Assembly (NCBI RefSeq): GCF_018100925.1
Contig: NZ_JAGJEH010000001.1
Span: forward strand, 310,001-374,000
Direction of reading: 5' to 3'
Source: Pseudoalteromonas luteoviolacea
GTDB taxonomy: Bacteria > Pseudomonadota > Gammaproteobacteria > Enterobacterales > Alteromonadaceae
Length of the DNA: 64,000 nucleotides
How positions within the stretch are numbered: position 1 is the first letter of the stretch; each line of letters opens with the position of its first letter. The notes beneath the pieces are model-generated. The model was given only the letters and a program-made list of their open reading frames with translations, was not told where the DNA came from and did not search any database. This document shows, piece after piece, positions 38,013 through 47,723 of the stretch. The position numbers and the translations under genes were made by a program.

Positions 38013-38708
38013 ATGAAAACGATAGGTCTACTTGGTGGAATGAGTTGGGAGTCTACTGCAAATTATTATAAGCATATTAATCAGGGGGTTAAGGGTTGTT
38101 TGGGTGGGTTGCACTCAGCAAAAATCATGATGAAAAGTATAGATTTTGCTCCTATTGCCCAACTTCAAAAGGCGCAACAATGGGAGACTATGGCTCAAAT
38201 GCTCGGCCAAGATCTCAAAGATATTGAACGAGCTGGTGCTGATTTTATTCTGATTTGCACCAACACCATGCATTTAGTGTTTGATGAAGTGCAAGCTGCG
38301 GTAAGCGTGCCTTTAATCCATATTGCCGACCCGACTGGTGAGCAAATCGTTAAAGATGGAAAAAAGAAAGTTGGCTTGCTGGGTACTCAATTCACTATGG
38401 CAGAGTCATTTTATAAAGATAGGCTTAAAAATAAATTTGATATTGACGTAATTGTACCCGATGAAAATGCTCAGAAAGTGGTCCACGACATTATTTATAA
38501 TGAATTGTGTTTAGGTCAAATAAAAAGGGAGTCAAAGCAAGCCTACTTAAACATTATCGAGCAGTTGCAAGCAAAAGGTGCCGAAGCGATAATTTTGGGC
38601 TGTACTGAAATTGCCTTGTTGGTAAATGAAGATGATACATCGGTTGCACTTTATGACACCGCAATTTTGCACGCAAAAAGCGCCGTAACCGCCTCAGTAA
38701 ATAACTGA
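38013..38708 (+). CDS. Aspartate/glutamate racemase family protein (YgeA/RacX-like)
   Basis: This 231-residue cofactor-independent racemase of the Asp/Glu family inverts amino-acid stereochemistry with two cysteines. The first is in LICTNTMHL (about residue 82) and the second in ILGCTEIALL (about residue 195). The start GLLGGMSWESTANYYKHIN is typical of the RacX/YgeA subgroup. The substrate range of that subgroup is broad, so the true substrate is open. It acts in the cytoplasm and stands alone. AAGGAATTAAAT precedes the ATG. Confidence 0.85.
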   Translation: MKTIGLLGGMSWESTANYYKHINQGVKGCLGGLHSAKIMMKSIDFAPIAQLQKAQQWETMAQMLGQDLKDIERAGADFILICTNTMHLVFDEVQAAVSVPLIHIADPTGEQIVKDGKKKVGLLGTQFTMAESFYKDRLKNKFDIDVIVPDENAQKVVHDIIYNELCLGQIKRESKQAYLNIIEQLQAKGAEAIILGCTEIALLVNEDDTSVALYDTAILHAKSAVTASVNN

Positions 38709-38842
38709 TTAAAGAGTTCCAACTTGGTAATTCGAGGGAATGCTTTATGTTATTATTTTTACTTAAAGTAATAAAAAATTCATAAACTAGAGCTTTTATT
38801 TTAATTTTGTGTAAAAATTTACTCGTTTTAAAAGGAGTAATT

Positions 38843-40537
38843 ATGAAATTAAAATATCTTTCATGTGTTGTAGCTGCAGTGGTTACAAGTTCATCTGCAA
38901 TGGCATTTACGCAATTAGGCGGGGCTGGTGTAATGCCAATTGGTCATGAGTGGCTTACACGAACGGCAGCGCTTGAGCTAATGGGGCAAGATACTCGGGT
39001 CAGTGATCCACAAGATCCAAGACTTACTTGGCAAAACGGCCTAGCGAAGTCCACAGAACTCAATGTAGCTCAACACGAAGTGGAAAGGATCTTATCAAAA
39101 GCAAACGAAGATGGGACCTATTGGTCAGAATATGACGCAGTCTTTGCAGCCATTATTGGTGAAAGGTGGGTGGATATTGCCGGGTTCAATGTCACTTCGG
39201 CGAGTACCGATCCGACAGGTCCTAACTGTTTCAATGCTGTGGCGCAGGAGCCAGCAGACTTGCAGCAAGATCACTTTATGCGTCGCTATGATGATATTGG
39301 TGGAATAGGAGGTGTGAATGCTGCAAAACGCGCACAACAGCGCTTCATTTCTCACTTTGTAAACGCTGCCATTGCAGAGTCAAAAAAGATCAAAGTTTGG
39401 GATGGGGGAGGGTATGCCAAAGCGGTTGAGGTCGATCACAACTATTTTTTATTTGGTAGGGCAGTTCACTTATTTCAAGATTCATTCAGCCCAGAACATA
39501 CTGTGCGCCTAGCTGCCGACAACTACGAAAAAATCTGGCAGGTAAAAGCGTATTTATGTTCAGAAGGTGCAGAGCAACATACGCACGATACAAAAGAAGC
39601 CATTAACTTCCAAAGTGGAGATGTAATTTGGAAGCCCGAGTCTCGGGGACAAAGTGGCTGGCAAGCCTACAAACCGAGCAATATAAAACCTGTTGCATTA
39701 GTTTCTCTCGAAGCCAGTAAAGATCTGTGGGCTGCTTTTATTCGCACCATGGCTTTGCCTGTAGAGGAGCGTAAATTGAAAGCGGAGCAGGAGGCAAGGC
39801 AATTGGTTGATAATTGGTTGTCTTTTGATGAGCAAGCTATGCTGAGCTGGTACAACGACGAAGAAAAACGTGATCATACCTATGTATTGGCCCCAGGGGA
39901 GCGTGGAAAAGGAAAATCATTATTGCAATGCATGGCTGAGTTAAATGTCGGTACAACCGATCAGCTTGAGCGAGTTGCACAATTAGAAGAAGAGCGCCGG
40001 CATTGTTTGTACAATATCGAAGCAGAAACAGGGTATAGCGATGTAAATGATCCCCTTATCAATATGCCATACAACTGGAAGTGGAAGTCATTAACATGGA
40101 AAACACCACCAGAACAGTGGCAGCCGCAGCAACTTGATGCGGACACAGGAGAGGCTGTTCATATTCATAATGTGGCGACTGGTAAGGCGCTAGGCGCTCA
40201 ATCTGGCGAAGAAAAAAATGCATTGTTAAATGCCAATGGCGTCAAAGCTGTTGAGTTTTTATTAATCAATGGCGGTGGCGAAGAGGTTTATTTTAGAACC
40301 AGAAATAACGCGGAGCTGTTCTTAAGCTATAAAAACAACTTTACTGGAGACGCTATGTTGTGGACAACGCCAGACAAAGCGTCATTTAACATCGAGCCAT
40401 ACGGCACAAATTTCAATCTCAAAAACAGCTATTGGCAACAATATGTTTGGGCCGATGTTAGCACGGGACAAGTGCATTTATCTCGAAAAGGCGAAGCACA
40501 TAACAAAAATGCGCAGTGGCAGATAATCAAGCCGTAA
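38843..40537 (+). CDS. Putative secreted zinc-dependent phospholipase C-like enzyme
   Basis: This 564-residue exported protein has a signal peptide (MKLKYLSCVVAAVVTSSSAMA). The central domain has HEWLTRTAALEL and DHNYFLFGRAVHLFQDSFSP followed by EHT, His/Asp clusters like those that bind three zinc ions in the phospholipase C / S1-P1 nuclease fold. The C-terminal about 130 residues (from VHIHNVATGKALGA) resemble a beta-trefoil-like binding module. The ATG at 38843 has AAAGGAG at good spacing; the frame extends further upstream without a ribosome site. Substrate not proven. Confidence 0.6.
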   Translation: MKLKYLSCVVAAVVTSSSAMAFTQLGGAGVMPIGHEWLTRTAALELMGQDTRVSDPQDPRLTWQNGLAKSTELNVAQHEVERILSKANEDGTYWSEYDAVFAAIIGERWVDIAGFNVTSASTDPTGPNCFNAVAQEPADLQQDHFMRRYDDIGGIGGVNAAKRAQQRFISHFVNAAIAESKKIKVWDGGGYAKAVEVDHNYFLFGRAVHLFQDSFSPEHTVRLAADNYEKIWQVKAYLCSEGAEQHTHDTKEAINFQSGDVIWKPESRGQSGWQAYKPSNIKPVALVSLEASKDLWAAFIRTMALPVEERKLKAEQEARQLVDNWLSFDEQAMLSWYNDEEKRDHTYVLAPGERGKGKSLLQCMAELNVGTTDQLERVAQLEEERRHCLYNIEAETGYSDVNDPLINMPYNWKWKSLTWKTPPEQWQPQQLDADTGEAVHIHNVATGKALGAQSGEEKNALLNANGVKAVEFLLINGGGEEVYFRTRNNAELFLSYKNNFTGDAMLWTTPDKASFNIEPYGTNFNLKNSYWQQYVWADVSTGQVHLSRKGEAHNKNAQWQIIKP

Positions 40538-40547
40538 GAGTGAATAA

Positions 40548-40573
40548 GCCCAAAGCATGAAGTTGCTTTGGGC
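40548..40573. terminator. Hairpin after the phospholipase-like gene
   Basis: GCCCAAAGCA pairs with TGCTTTGGGC around TGAAGT, 10 bases past the stop and just past the stop of the convergent small gene. The T-run is weak, so it may serve both genes. Confidence 0.6.
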
Positions 40574-40578
40574 GCTAG

Positions 40579-40770
40579 CTAGTAATAGAGAAATGAGTCA
40601 CAGTGACATTGTGGATCTGCTTTAAGTAAGTCTGCATGTAAATCTATCTTCCGTTGACTTTTTTCGTCCCAAACTGTGACAACTTGATTGCGTCTATCTA
40701 CGATTAAAACCTCAACTGGATGGTCTTGGTATTCAAGCCATTCGCCTTTTTGAATTTCTTCAATGTTCAT
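40579..40770 (-). CDS. Small hypothetical protein
   Basis: This 63-residue protein has a GGAGTG ribosome site 6 bases before ATG. It starts MNIEEIQKGEWLEYQDHPVE and ends in a Cys/His-containing tail (PQCHCDSFLYY). The compact beta-strand pattern (VEVLIVDRRNQVVTVWDEKS) suits a small SH3-like fold. Family not recognised. It overlaps no other gene, and the ribosome site supports it. Confidence 0.55.
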   Translation of the reverse strand: MNIEEIQKGEWLEYQDHPVEVLIVDRRNQVVTVWDEKSQRKIDLHADLLKADPQCHCDSFLYY

Positions 40771-40954
40771 TATTTCACTCCAGCACCTGCGCAGCTTACG
40801 TATTCAGCAACTTTGTATTATCGCTAACAAGTGAAAAGTCATTAATATTTGCAAAGAGTATCATTCGAAACGACTCACCAGCTTTGTTACATTTTAAAAA
40901 GCGAGATTATGTAAAAAAGATGATGAAGTCCTTTTAAAGTGTAGAAGGACACAG

Positions 40955-40993
40955 AAAAAAGCCCAACATATAAGGTGATCCTCGTTGGGCTTT
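40955..40993 (-). terminator. Terminator of the TonB-receptor gene
   Basis: AAAGCCCAAC (40958-40967) pairs with GTTGGGCTTT (40984-40993). Read on the minus strand the hairpin runs into a run of T, about 50 bases past the receptor stop. Confidence 0.8.
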
Positions 40994-41040
40994 GGTCGTT
41001 AGTTTTCATGGTGCCCAAAATGTGTGGGCTAAATTTGGGA

Positions 41041-43302
41041 TTAGAAGCTGTATGCCACGCTAAATTTAACGCTTCGAGGCAAGATATAGCGTCCGTTGGC
41101 TGCTGCTGGGTTACGTGGGTCGCCTTCTGTTAAACCTTGCTCATCTGTTAGATTGTCAATGGCAATTTGCAATTGTACTTGCTCAGAAGGCTCCAAAGTG
41201 AGGCCAATATCAACTTTTTCGTAGCCATCAAGCACCGCACTCGGGGTGTTTTGAATGTCGCTGAAACGAGAATCTACCGCAGAGAAAGTACCATAGACTG
41301 TTGCGAACATATCACCTAACTCAAATTCATAGCTTGGTGTGATACGTAGCTGCCAGTCTGGGATACGTTGTGATTTATTACCAGTTAAGCTGGCATCAGG
41401 GCTTTGAGCCACTTCACTGTTTTGTAATGTACCGTTGAGGTTCACACTAAAACCTGAATCGTGGTTGTAGTTGAAATCAACCTCAATACCCTGTGCTTCG
41501 GTTGTGAAACGCTGAGCAGGTAAATCAGGGCGAACAGAGAATGATTCACCTTTTACTTCGTTGGCAAAAATGGTTGCGAAAAAGTCCATGTTTTCTCCCA
41601 TGAACTTGTAACCAACTTCGCTTTGAGCCACTTCCTTGATTAACTGATCTCCCGCCGAATATGCATCAAAGTTATCTCTAAAATCGTCAAAGTAAGGCAT
41701 TTTAAAGCCTTTGTTAAAGCGCACAAATACGCCGCTTTGTTGATCTAGTTTATAATCCGCACCTAGGGTCCAAGAAGTTTTACGAGCGCTAAAATCGACG
41801 GATTTAGTGATGATACCATCGAGTCCCTCATCGACTGAGTAGTCAACTTCATGACGTTCACTACGAAGGCCTAAATCTAACGTCAGGCTGTCAGTTGCTT
41901 GGTAACTGTGAGTGGTGTAAAACGCAAGTGTTGTGGCGTCACCGTTGCTATTAATATCATAGTTAAAGCCGCAGCCCTCAATTGAATCATTACATGCGAT
42001 ACCGGTCAGCATTTCACCGCCTTGAGCTAAAACGTGATATGCGGTATTCCCTAAGCTCCACCAATCTTTAGCAGATGTCGTTGCTGTATAAACACCAAAT
42101 GCGCTGTTGATAGTGCCAAAGTCTTTACTGACAGCGAGATCATTCGTAAATGCTTCAATATCTTTGTGTACAACCCAACGGCCATAATCCTGTACACGTG
42201 TATCGGCATCATACTCTTTTCCAGTAACAGCACCTGTTGCACTAATGCCATTGTCCGCTACTTCTGACAAATTAACGGCATTGCCAGCAGGTACCAAGCC
42301 ATATGTGTTTGCGTTACCCTGAGTTAAGCTAAAACGATCGATAAAGTGCCATCCATTAGCCAGTTCTAATGAGATACTTCCCCCTGAGACATGGCCATCC
42401 CAGCCGCGCCCTTCTGCTAGGTCAATATCAACTTTACCGTTACCTGCATGTATGGTTGCTTGGCGGTTTAAAGTACCTAGTTGCGTAAACTCAGCATCTA
42501 CACCGGTCTCATTGAGTGGTGTAGGTAAATACCAAGCGCCAGTGTCATCTGTTTGGCGTGAATAAACATTGATTTCGCCATTTTCCAGTTCTTTGGTCAA
42601 CTTAATCGTAAATTGATGACCTTTTTCAGATGTAAAACCAGCATCTCGGATCCCTGATGAACGTTTAATATACCCACCCACCATGTAATAGAGGTCTTCA
42701 CTGAGCTCACCGCTTAAGACGCCATCTACACGCTGCAGGCCGTAGTCTGAAGTCGTATATTTAAATGTGCCTTCAGTGTCTTCTTGGCCTCTTTTTAATC
42801 TAAAGTTGGTTGTCAGCCCAGGCTGGCCATTAGACAACACTGGGTTAGGGCCGCCTCTAAGGCCTTCCATCATTGAGATGGTTTCGTCAAGGCGAAAAAT
42901 TGACGAGTTTTCTAAAAATGAGAGTGTAGGAGCAGGGTAGACTGGTGAACCATCTAGGCTGACGGTTAAAAATGGTGCGTCGCCACTTGATGTAAACCCT
43001 CTAACATTGATATTGGCGCCAGATTCGCCCCCTGAGCTTTCTACCCAAACTCCAGGAATGGCCTTGAATAAGTCGGCTGTGCTTTTAGGTGCGAGTCGTT
43101 CAATTAAGGATTCGTCAACATTTGTAACGGCATAGGCGGCATCCACTTTTCGGATCCCCATACCGCCTGGAGTACCAGAAATTACAATGGTTTCTAGTTT
43201 TTCTTTGGCGTTATTTTTTTGCTCAGCATTGGCCACGTTAGAATAAGTTATCGCGGCCATAACCGCTGCTGCAAGTGCAGAATACTTCTTGCCTAAGTTC
43301 AC
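41041..43302 (-). CDS. TonB-dependent outer-membrane receptor, trehalose locus
   Basis: This 753-residue receptor has a signal peptide (about 26 residues, ending SNVANA). The plug domain follows (VDESLIERLAPKSTADLFKA, then GANINVRGFTSSGDAP) and then a 22-strand-type barrel ending SVKFSVAYSF. Its partner locus (LacI regulator, MFS, GH37 trehalase) suggests uptake of trehalose or a related oligosaccharide. GTG at 43302 is chosen over GTG at 43356 because GGGAG sits 8 bases upstream and a normal signal peptide results. A palindromic operator lies about 155 bp upstream. Confidence 0.85.
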   Translation of the reverse strand: MNLGKKYSALAAAVMAAITYSNVANAEQKNNAKEKLETIVISGTPGGMGIRKVDAAYAVTNVDESLIERLAPKSTADLFKAIPGVWVESSGGESGANINVRGFTSSGDAPFLTVSLDGSPVYPAPTLSFLENSSIFRLDETISMMEGLRGGPNPVLSNGQPGLTTNFRLKRGQEDTEGTFKYTTSDYGLQRVDGVLSGELSEDLYYMVGGYIKRSSGIRDAGFTSEKGHQFTIKLTKELENGEINVYSRQTDDTGAWYLPTPLNETGVDAEFTQLGTLNRQATIHAGNGKVDIDLAEGRGWDGHVSGGSISLELANGWHFIDRFSLTQGNANTYGLVPAGNAVNLSEVADNGISATGAVTGKEYDADTRVQDYGRWVVHKDIEAFTNDLAVSKDFGTINSAFGVYTATTSAKDWWSLGNTAYHVLAQGGEMLTGIACNDSIEGCGFNYDINSNGDATTLAFYTTHSYQATDSLTLDLGLRSERHEVDYSVDEGLDGIITKSVDFSARKTSWTLGADYKLDQQSGVFVRFNKGFKMPYFDDFRDNFDAYSAGDQLIKEVAQSEVGYKFMGENMDFFATIFANEVKGESFSVRPDLPAQRFTTEAQGIEVDFNYNHDSGFSVNLNGTLQNSEVAQSPDASLTGNKSQRIPDWQLRITPSYEFELGDMFATVYGTFSAVDSRFSDIQNTPSAVLDGYEKVDIGLTLEPSEQVQLQIAIDNLTDEQGLTEGDPRNPAAANGRYILPRSVKFSVAYSF

Positions 43303-43736
43303 AGGAGCTGCTCCCTTGGTTGTGTCATATGTGTTGTCATAATGACCGACTTGCACGTCGGCATCGCTTATCGCCTCAACTCTGAGTTATTTTAATTTGC
43401 TAACTCTGCATAATTTTAGTTGGATTGCACTGGGCGTTATTTTAAAATAGAACTTTATGCAAACGTTTGCAATAGGCGTTTGCGATATTTTTTTACTTTG
43501 GATTTACCTATTACGGCAAGTGCATGCTTTTTGATAACTTAGCCTGTGGTATGGGAATAATAAAAACAAAGAGTTAATAAAGTAGCGCTTAATTGGCATT
43601 ACAAAGGTATAGAGGGTAATTCAGTGTGGATGAATTATCTTGAGTAGTTTAATCTAGTGGCTCAAATTTAGGGGGATTGTAACCCTTTGAGTGATGCCCA
43701 AACATCATAGATGTTTTCTGACGCAGTGAATGAGTA
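43303..43736. other. Divergent control region of the trehalose locus
   Basis: Holds the operator at 43458-43471 and a second half-site-like GGCGTTTGCGAT at 43475-43486. The receptor is transcribed to the left and the LacI regulator to the right from this region. Confidence 0.65.
43458..43471. promoter_or_regulatory. LacI-family operator, receptor side
   Basis: The perfect palindrome TGCAAACGTTTGCA is a classic LacI/PurR-family half-site pair. It lies in the receptor upstream region and is identical to the copy at 44819-44832. Confidence 0.8.
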
Positions 43737-44741
43737 ATGCCACATAAAAAATTGAAATTGGCAGATTTAGCCAAATTGGCGGGCGTATCAACATCGACAG
43801 CTTCTCGAGCTTTGAATGATAACCCATTGATAAAGAAAGAAACTCGAGAGCGAGTTCAAAAGTTAGCTAAAGAACATAACTTTAGCCTCAATGCTGCCGC
43901 GAGCCGTTTGCGTTTACAGAAAACCAAAGTAATAGCGGTGCTCATTAATCTTGACTCAGAAACAGAGCAGTCTATTGATGATCCATTTTTACTGAAAGTT
44001 GTCAGTGATATTAACCTTGCTGTGAATCGGCAAGGTTATGAGTTACTGCTATCCAACTCTTTTATGGCTGGAACTGATTGGTATGGATACTTTATCGATG
44101 GTCGCCGAGCTGATGGTGTGATTGTAGTGGGTCAAGGTAAGCAACAAGCGCTGATAGATAAAGCCGCAAAAGCTGGCATGCCTCTTGTAGTTTGGGGCGA
44201 TCCAAAGACCGATGCCGATTACGTCGTGGTTGGAAGTGATAATTTCTTAGGTGGTGAACTCGCAGCAGAGCACCTGATTGCTAAAGGGTCTAAAAACCCC
44301 ATGTTTTTGGGAGATCCTGCGCATGCTGAACTCTCAGAGCGCTATGATGGGTTTTGTGCTGGCGCTGAGCGAGCAGGCGTAACTGCGACACAGCTTTTAA
44401 AAATTGATATTACAAGCCAAGCTGCTTACGACGCGATCAATCACAAGTTACGTAATGATGGCCTCGATTTTGATGGTATTTTTGCGTGTAGTGATATGGT
44501 CGCACTCGGCGCAATGAAGGCGTTAAAAGAACGTTATGTCAGTATTCCGAACGATGTTCAAGTGGTTGGATTCGACGATATTGCAATGGCCGATATCAGC
44601 TTTCCTTCGTTGACTACAATAAGGCAAGATACTAGACAGGCGGGAGAATTGCTGGTGAAAAAGCTCTTGGCTCAACTCAGTGGTCAAAAAGTATCGTCTA
44701 GCCAACTAGAGATTGCCTTAATTGAGCGCCAATCGAGCTAA
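43737..44741 (+). CDS. LacI-family transcriptional repressor of the trehalose locus
   Basis: This 334-residue regulator has a LacI helix-turn-helix (KLADLAKLAGVSTSTASRAL, residues 6-25) with a hinge helix (NAAASRLRLQKT) and a periplasmic-binding-like effector domain (about 62-330). It is divergent from the receptor gene and precedes the MFS and trehalase genes. Two identical palindromes (43458 and 44819) fit operators for this repressor, with trehalose or a derivative as a plausible inducer. The start is ATG at 43737. Confidence 0.88.
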   Translation: MPHKKLKLADLAKLAGVSTSTASRALNDNPLIKKETRERVQKLAKEHNFSLNAAASRLRLQKTKVIAVLINLDSETEQSIDDPFLLKVVSDINLAVNRQGYELLLSNSFMAGTDWYGYFIDGRRADGVIVVGQGKQQALIDKAAKAGMPLVVWGDPKTDADYVVVGSDNFLGGELAAEHLIAKGSKNPMFLGDPAHAELSERYDGFCAGAERAGVTATQLLKIDITSQAAYDAINHKLRNDGLDFDGIFACSDMVALGAMKALKERYVSIPNDVQVVGFDDIAMADISFPSLTTIRQDTRQAGELLVKKLLAQLSGQKVSSSQLEIALIERQSS

Positions 44742-44818
44742 TAGAGGAGGTAGCAGCAGCTACCAATTCTGAATGATGTCGCTATAGCCGTGTTAATGTC
44801 TGTTATTAAAATCTTAAA

Positions 44819-44832
44819 TGCAAACGTTTGCA
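44819..44832. promoter_or_regulatory. LacI-family operator, transporter side
   Basis: An identical TGCAAACGTTTGCA palindrome lies 56 bases before the MFS transporter start. The two copies imply coordinated control of the locus. Confidence 0.82.
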
Positions 44833-44888
44833 AAATTAACTTTGGAGCGCTAGACTGAATTACACTTACAGTATTTACGAGTCTTTCA

Positions 44889-46130
44889 ATGCACAATATG
44901 CGAACCATTTTGGCCATGGGGGCCTGTTACTTTTTATTTGCCATATTGCTCAATAGTGTTGGTACAGTTATTTTGCAAGCGATCAATACATTTGGTGTAT
45001 CTAAAGCGCAAGCGGCAAGTCTAGAGGGGTTTAAAGATATACCCATTGCTATAGTTTCTTTCTTGGTCGCCTCTTTCATTCCTAGAATAGGATACAAAAT
45101 TGCCTTACTTGGTGGCCTTTCCTTAGTCACTATTATGTGCCTAGTCACTCCATTGGTCGGCAATTTTTGGGCCCTCAAAGCACTTTTTGCTGCGGTTGGT
45201 TGTGCGTTTGCAATTGTTAAAGTCTCAGTTTATGCCCTCATAGGACAAGTTACGGATTCAACGAAATCTCACTCTAGTTTATTGAACACCATTGAAGGGA
45301 TATTTATGGTTGGGGTATTGAGTGGCTACTGGGTGTTTGCTGCATTTTTGAGTGAGGATATTTCGTCAAATAACTGGCTAAACGTCTATTATTTATTGGC
45401 TGGGTTCTCCGTAGTTACGCTGTTTTTAGTTTGGTTTGCGAAAATCGAAAAAAGCACGTCAACAACGCCGAGCTCAAATAGTGCCAGCGGCGATTTTATT
45501 GCTATGCTGCGCTTAACCTATCAACCATTAGTGCTGGTGTTTATTATCAGTGCTTTTTTATATGTTCTCATTGAACAAGGCGTTGGTACGTGGCTGCCGA
45601 CGTTTAATAATCAGGTGCTCAATTTACCCGTCGATGTCAGTGTTCAGCTCAGCAGTATTTTTGCAGCGAGCTTGGCGCTTGGCAGATTGGCAGCAGGGCA
45701 AATTCTCAAAAAAGTCGACTGGTATATATTCTTAAATGTCTGCCTTTTCGGTATGGCTATTTTGGTTTTACTCACTCTCCCGATGACTAAAAATATACCC
45801 CAAAACGCGGTAACTAGCGTATTCAATGCACCATTGGCTGCCTATTTTATGCCATTGATTGGGTTACTTATGGCACCAATTTATCCAGTAATTAATTCGA
45901 TTATGTTAAGTAGCTTGGAGAAGCACCGCCACGCGGCAATGACAGGACTTATTGTTGTCTTTTCTGCTTTAGGTGGAACAACAGGATCTTTGATCACAGG
46001 ATTTGTATTTGAGTATATGAGTGGCCAACACGCATTTTATATGTCACTGGTCCCGATGGGGGTTATTGTAGTTACCTTATTTCTATTTAAAAAGCGTGCT
46101 CAACAAGTAGCGTGCTCGTCAGCAGTATAA
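44889..46130 (+). CDS. MFS sugar transporter, trehalose locus
   Basis: This 413-residue permease has about 12 predicted membrane helices of the major facilitator type, FucP/NagP-like in the GLMAPIYPVINSIML segment. A charged loop sits between helices 6 and 7 (AKIEKSTSTTPSS). Its gene is followed by the cytoplasmic trehalase with a 14-bp gap, so it likely imports trehalose across the inner membrane. Substrate is inferred from context only. Confidence 0.85.
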   Translation: MHNMRTILAMGACYFLFAILLNSVGTVILQAINTFGVSKAQAASLEGFKDIPIAIVSFLVASFIPRIGYKIALLGGLSLVTIMCLVTPLVGNFWALKALFAAVGCAFAIVKVSVYALIGQVTDSTKSHSSLLNTIEGIFMVGVLSGYWVFAAFLSEDISSNNWLNVYYLLAGFSVVTLFLVWFAKIEKSTSTTPSSNSASGDFIAMLRLTYQPLVLVFIISAFLYVLIEQGVGTWLPTFNNQVLNLPVDVSVQLSSIFAASLALGRLAAGQILKKVDWYIFLNVCLFGMAILVLLTLPMTKNIPQNAVTSVFNAPLAAYFMPLIGLLMAPIYPVINSIMLSSLEKHRHAAMTGLIVVFSALGGTTGSLITGFVFEYMSGQHAFYMSLVPMGVIVVTLFLFKKRAQQVACSSAV

Positions 46131-46144
46131 GTTGAGGATTAATA

Positions 46145-47638
46145 ATGAAGTTTGAGCACAGTCGCTTATTTAAGGATGTTCAGTTGTCAGGGATGTTCTC
46201 GGATAGCAAAGTTTTTTCTGATGCTATTCCAAAACAGTCGTGGCCAGTAGCATGCGCCGAGTATGACAAAACACAACCGGCCGACTTAGAAACCTTTGTT
46301 GCAACACATTTCGAATTTGCAGAAGCCCCTGAATTACAAGCGCTGAATGATGTCAGAACTGTTCCTGATTACATAGAACGACTTTGGGATCGGCTGGCAA
46401 GGCAAGGAAGTGAGCAAAACACCAGCTCTTTATTAGCATTGCCTAAGCCATACATTGTCCCAGGCGGTAGATTTAATGAGATTTATTATTGGGATAGTTA
46501 TTTTACGGCGCTAGGTTTGATGGACTCAGGTCGTGGAAAGCTCGTGGAAGACATGTTAGAGAACTTTTGTAGTCTAATTGAGTCGCTAGGACATGTGCCT
46601 AATGGAAATCGAAGCTATTATGCAACGCGTTCCCAACCCCCAGTTACTGCAATGATGGTCGACTTGCTTTGGGAAACAAAAAAAGATGATGAAAATTGGC
46701 TTACAAGCGTTACATCATCATTGCAAAGAGAGTACGACTTTTGGATGAAAGGCAGCGACAAGCTTAGCTCTGATCTTTTACACTTTGACCGTGTGGTAAT
46801 GATGCCCTGTGGCGGTATATTAAATCGATATTGGGATAACGACCCGTCGCCTAGACCTGAGTCTTATAAAGAAGATATTGAAGATGCAGAACATTTCACT
46901 AACGATGAGAAAGCGCATTTTTACAGAAACATTCGTGCAGCATGCGAATCTGGCTGGGATTTTAGTAGCCGCTGGCTGCAAGAACCGGATAATTTAAAAA
47001 CCATTATAACAACGCATATAGCGCCAGTTGATTTAAATGCGCTACTTTATTTTTTGGAAACCCAGTTGTCTCGCTGCTACCAAGCTACCAGTAACAGCAA
47101 AGAGTCACATAGAATGGAAAGGGCCGCAAAACGACGCGCAGCTTTGATCAATCAATATATGTGGGACGAACAAGCCAATTGGTATGTCGATTTTGACATT
47201 GAACTCAACTGCAAACGCAATATTGTAACTATGGCAGGGGCAACGGCGTTGTTTTTCAACTTAGTGGAAGATTGTGCTCGTGCACATCAGGTGTCACAAA
47301 AAATGATGTCCGATTTTTGTAAAGCGGGTGGGCTTGTAACCACACTGGCAGCAACCCCCCAGCAATGGGATAGTCCTAACGGCTGGGCCCCTTTACAGTG
47401 GTTTGGTGTTAAAGGTTTATTGAACTATGGCTTTACGCAAGAAGCTAAAGAGGTCGCAAGTAAATGGTTAAAAACACTTGAATCTAGCTTTGAGGTCAAC
47501 CAGTGCCTTTTGGAGAAATACAATGTCATTGAGCCAAATAAAAAGGCCGAGGGTGGTGAGTATATTGTGCAGCAAGGGTTTGGTTGGACAAATGGTGTGG
47601 CAAGTCGCTTTTATACTTTGTTTGGCAAAAGTGAGTAA
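46145..47638 (+). CDS. GH37 trehalase, cytoplasmic
   Basis: This 497-residue enzyme hydrolyses trehalose to two glucose. Both family signatures are present: PGGRFNEIYYWDSYF (about 106-120) and QWDSPNGWAP (about residue 402). There is no signal peptide, so it is the cytoplasmic TreF type, matching import by the adjacent MFS. The length is shorter than E. coli TreF (549). GAGG lies upstream of the ATG. Confidence 0.92.
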   Translation: MKFEHSRLFKDVQLSGMFSDSKVFSDAIPKQSWPVACAEYDKTQPADLETFVATHFEFAEAPELQALNDVRTVPDYIERLWDRLARQGSEQNTSSLLALPKPYIVPGGRFNEIYYWDSYFTALGLMDSGRGKLVEDMLENFCSLIESLGHVPNGNRSYYATRSQPPVTAMMVDLLWETKKDDENWLTSVTSSLQREYDFWMKGSDKLSSDLLHFDRVVMMPCGGILNRYWDNDPSPRPESYKEDIEDAEHFTNDEKAHFYRNIRAACESGWDFSSRWLQEPDNLKTIITTHIAPVDLNALLYFLETQLSRCYQATSNSKESHRMERAAKRRAALINQYMWDEQANWYVDFDIELNCKRNIVTMAGATALFFNLVEDCARAHQVSQKMMSDFCKAGGLVTTLAATPQQWDSPNGWAPLQWFGVKGLLNYGFTQEAKEVASKWLKTLESSFEVNQCLLEKYNVIEPNKKAEGGEYIVQQGFGWTNGVASRFYTLFGKSE

Positions 47639-47659
47639 ACCGGGGTAGTAAAAATGAAA

Positions 47660-47683
47660 AAAGTGCCTTAAAAAAGGCACTTT
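47660..47683. terminator. Bidirectional terminator between trehalase and zinc gene
   Basis: AAAGTGCC pairs with GGCACTTT around a TTAAAAAA loop, between convergent genes. T-runs are short on both sides. Confidence 0.65.
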
Positions 47684-47723
47684 GGCTCACAATCAAGAGA
47701 CATACACGTGATACCCGGGAGTA

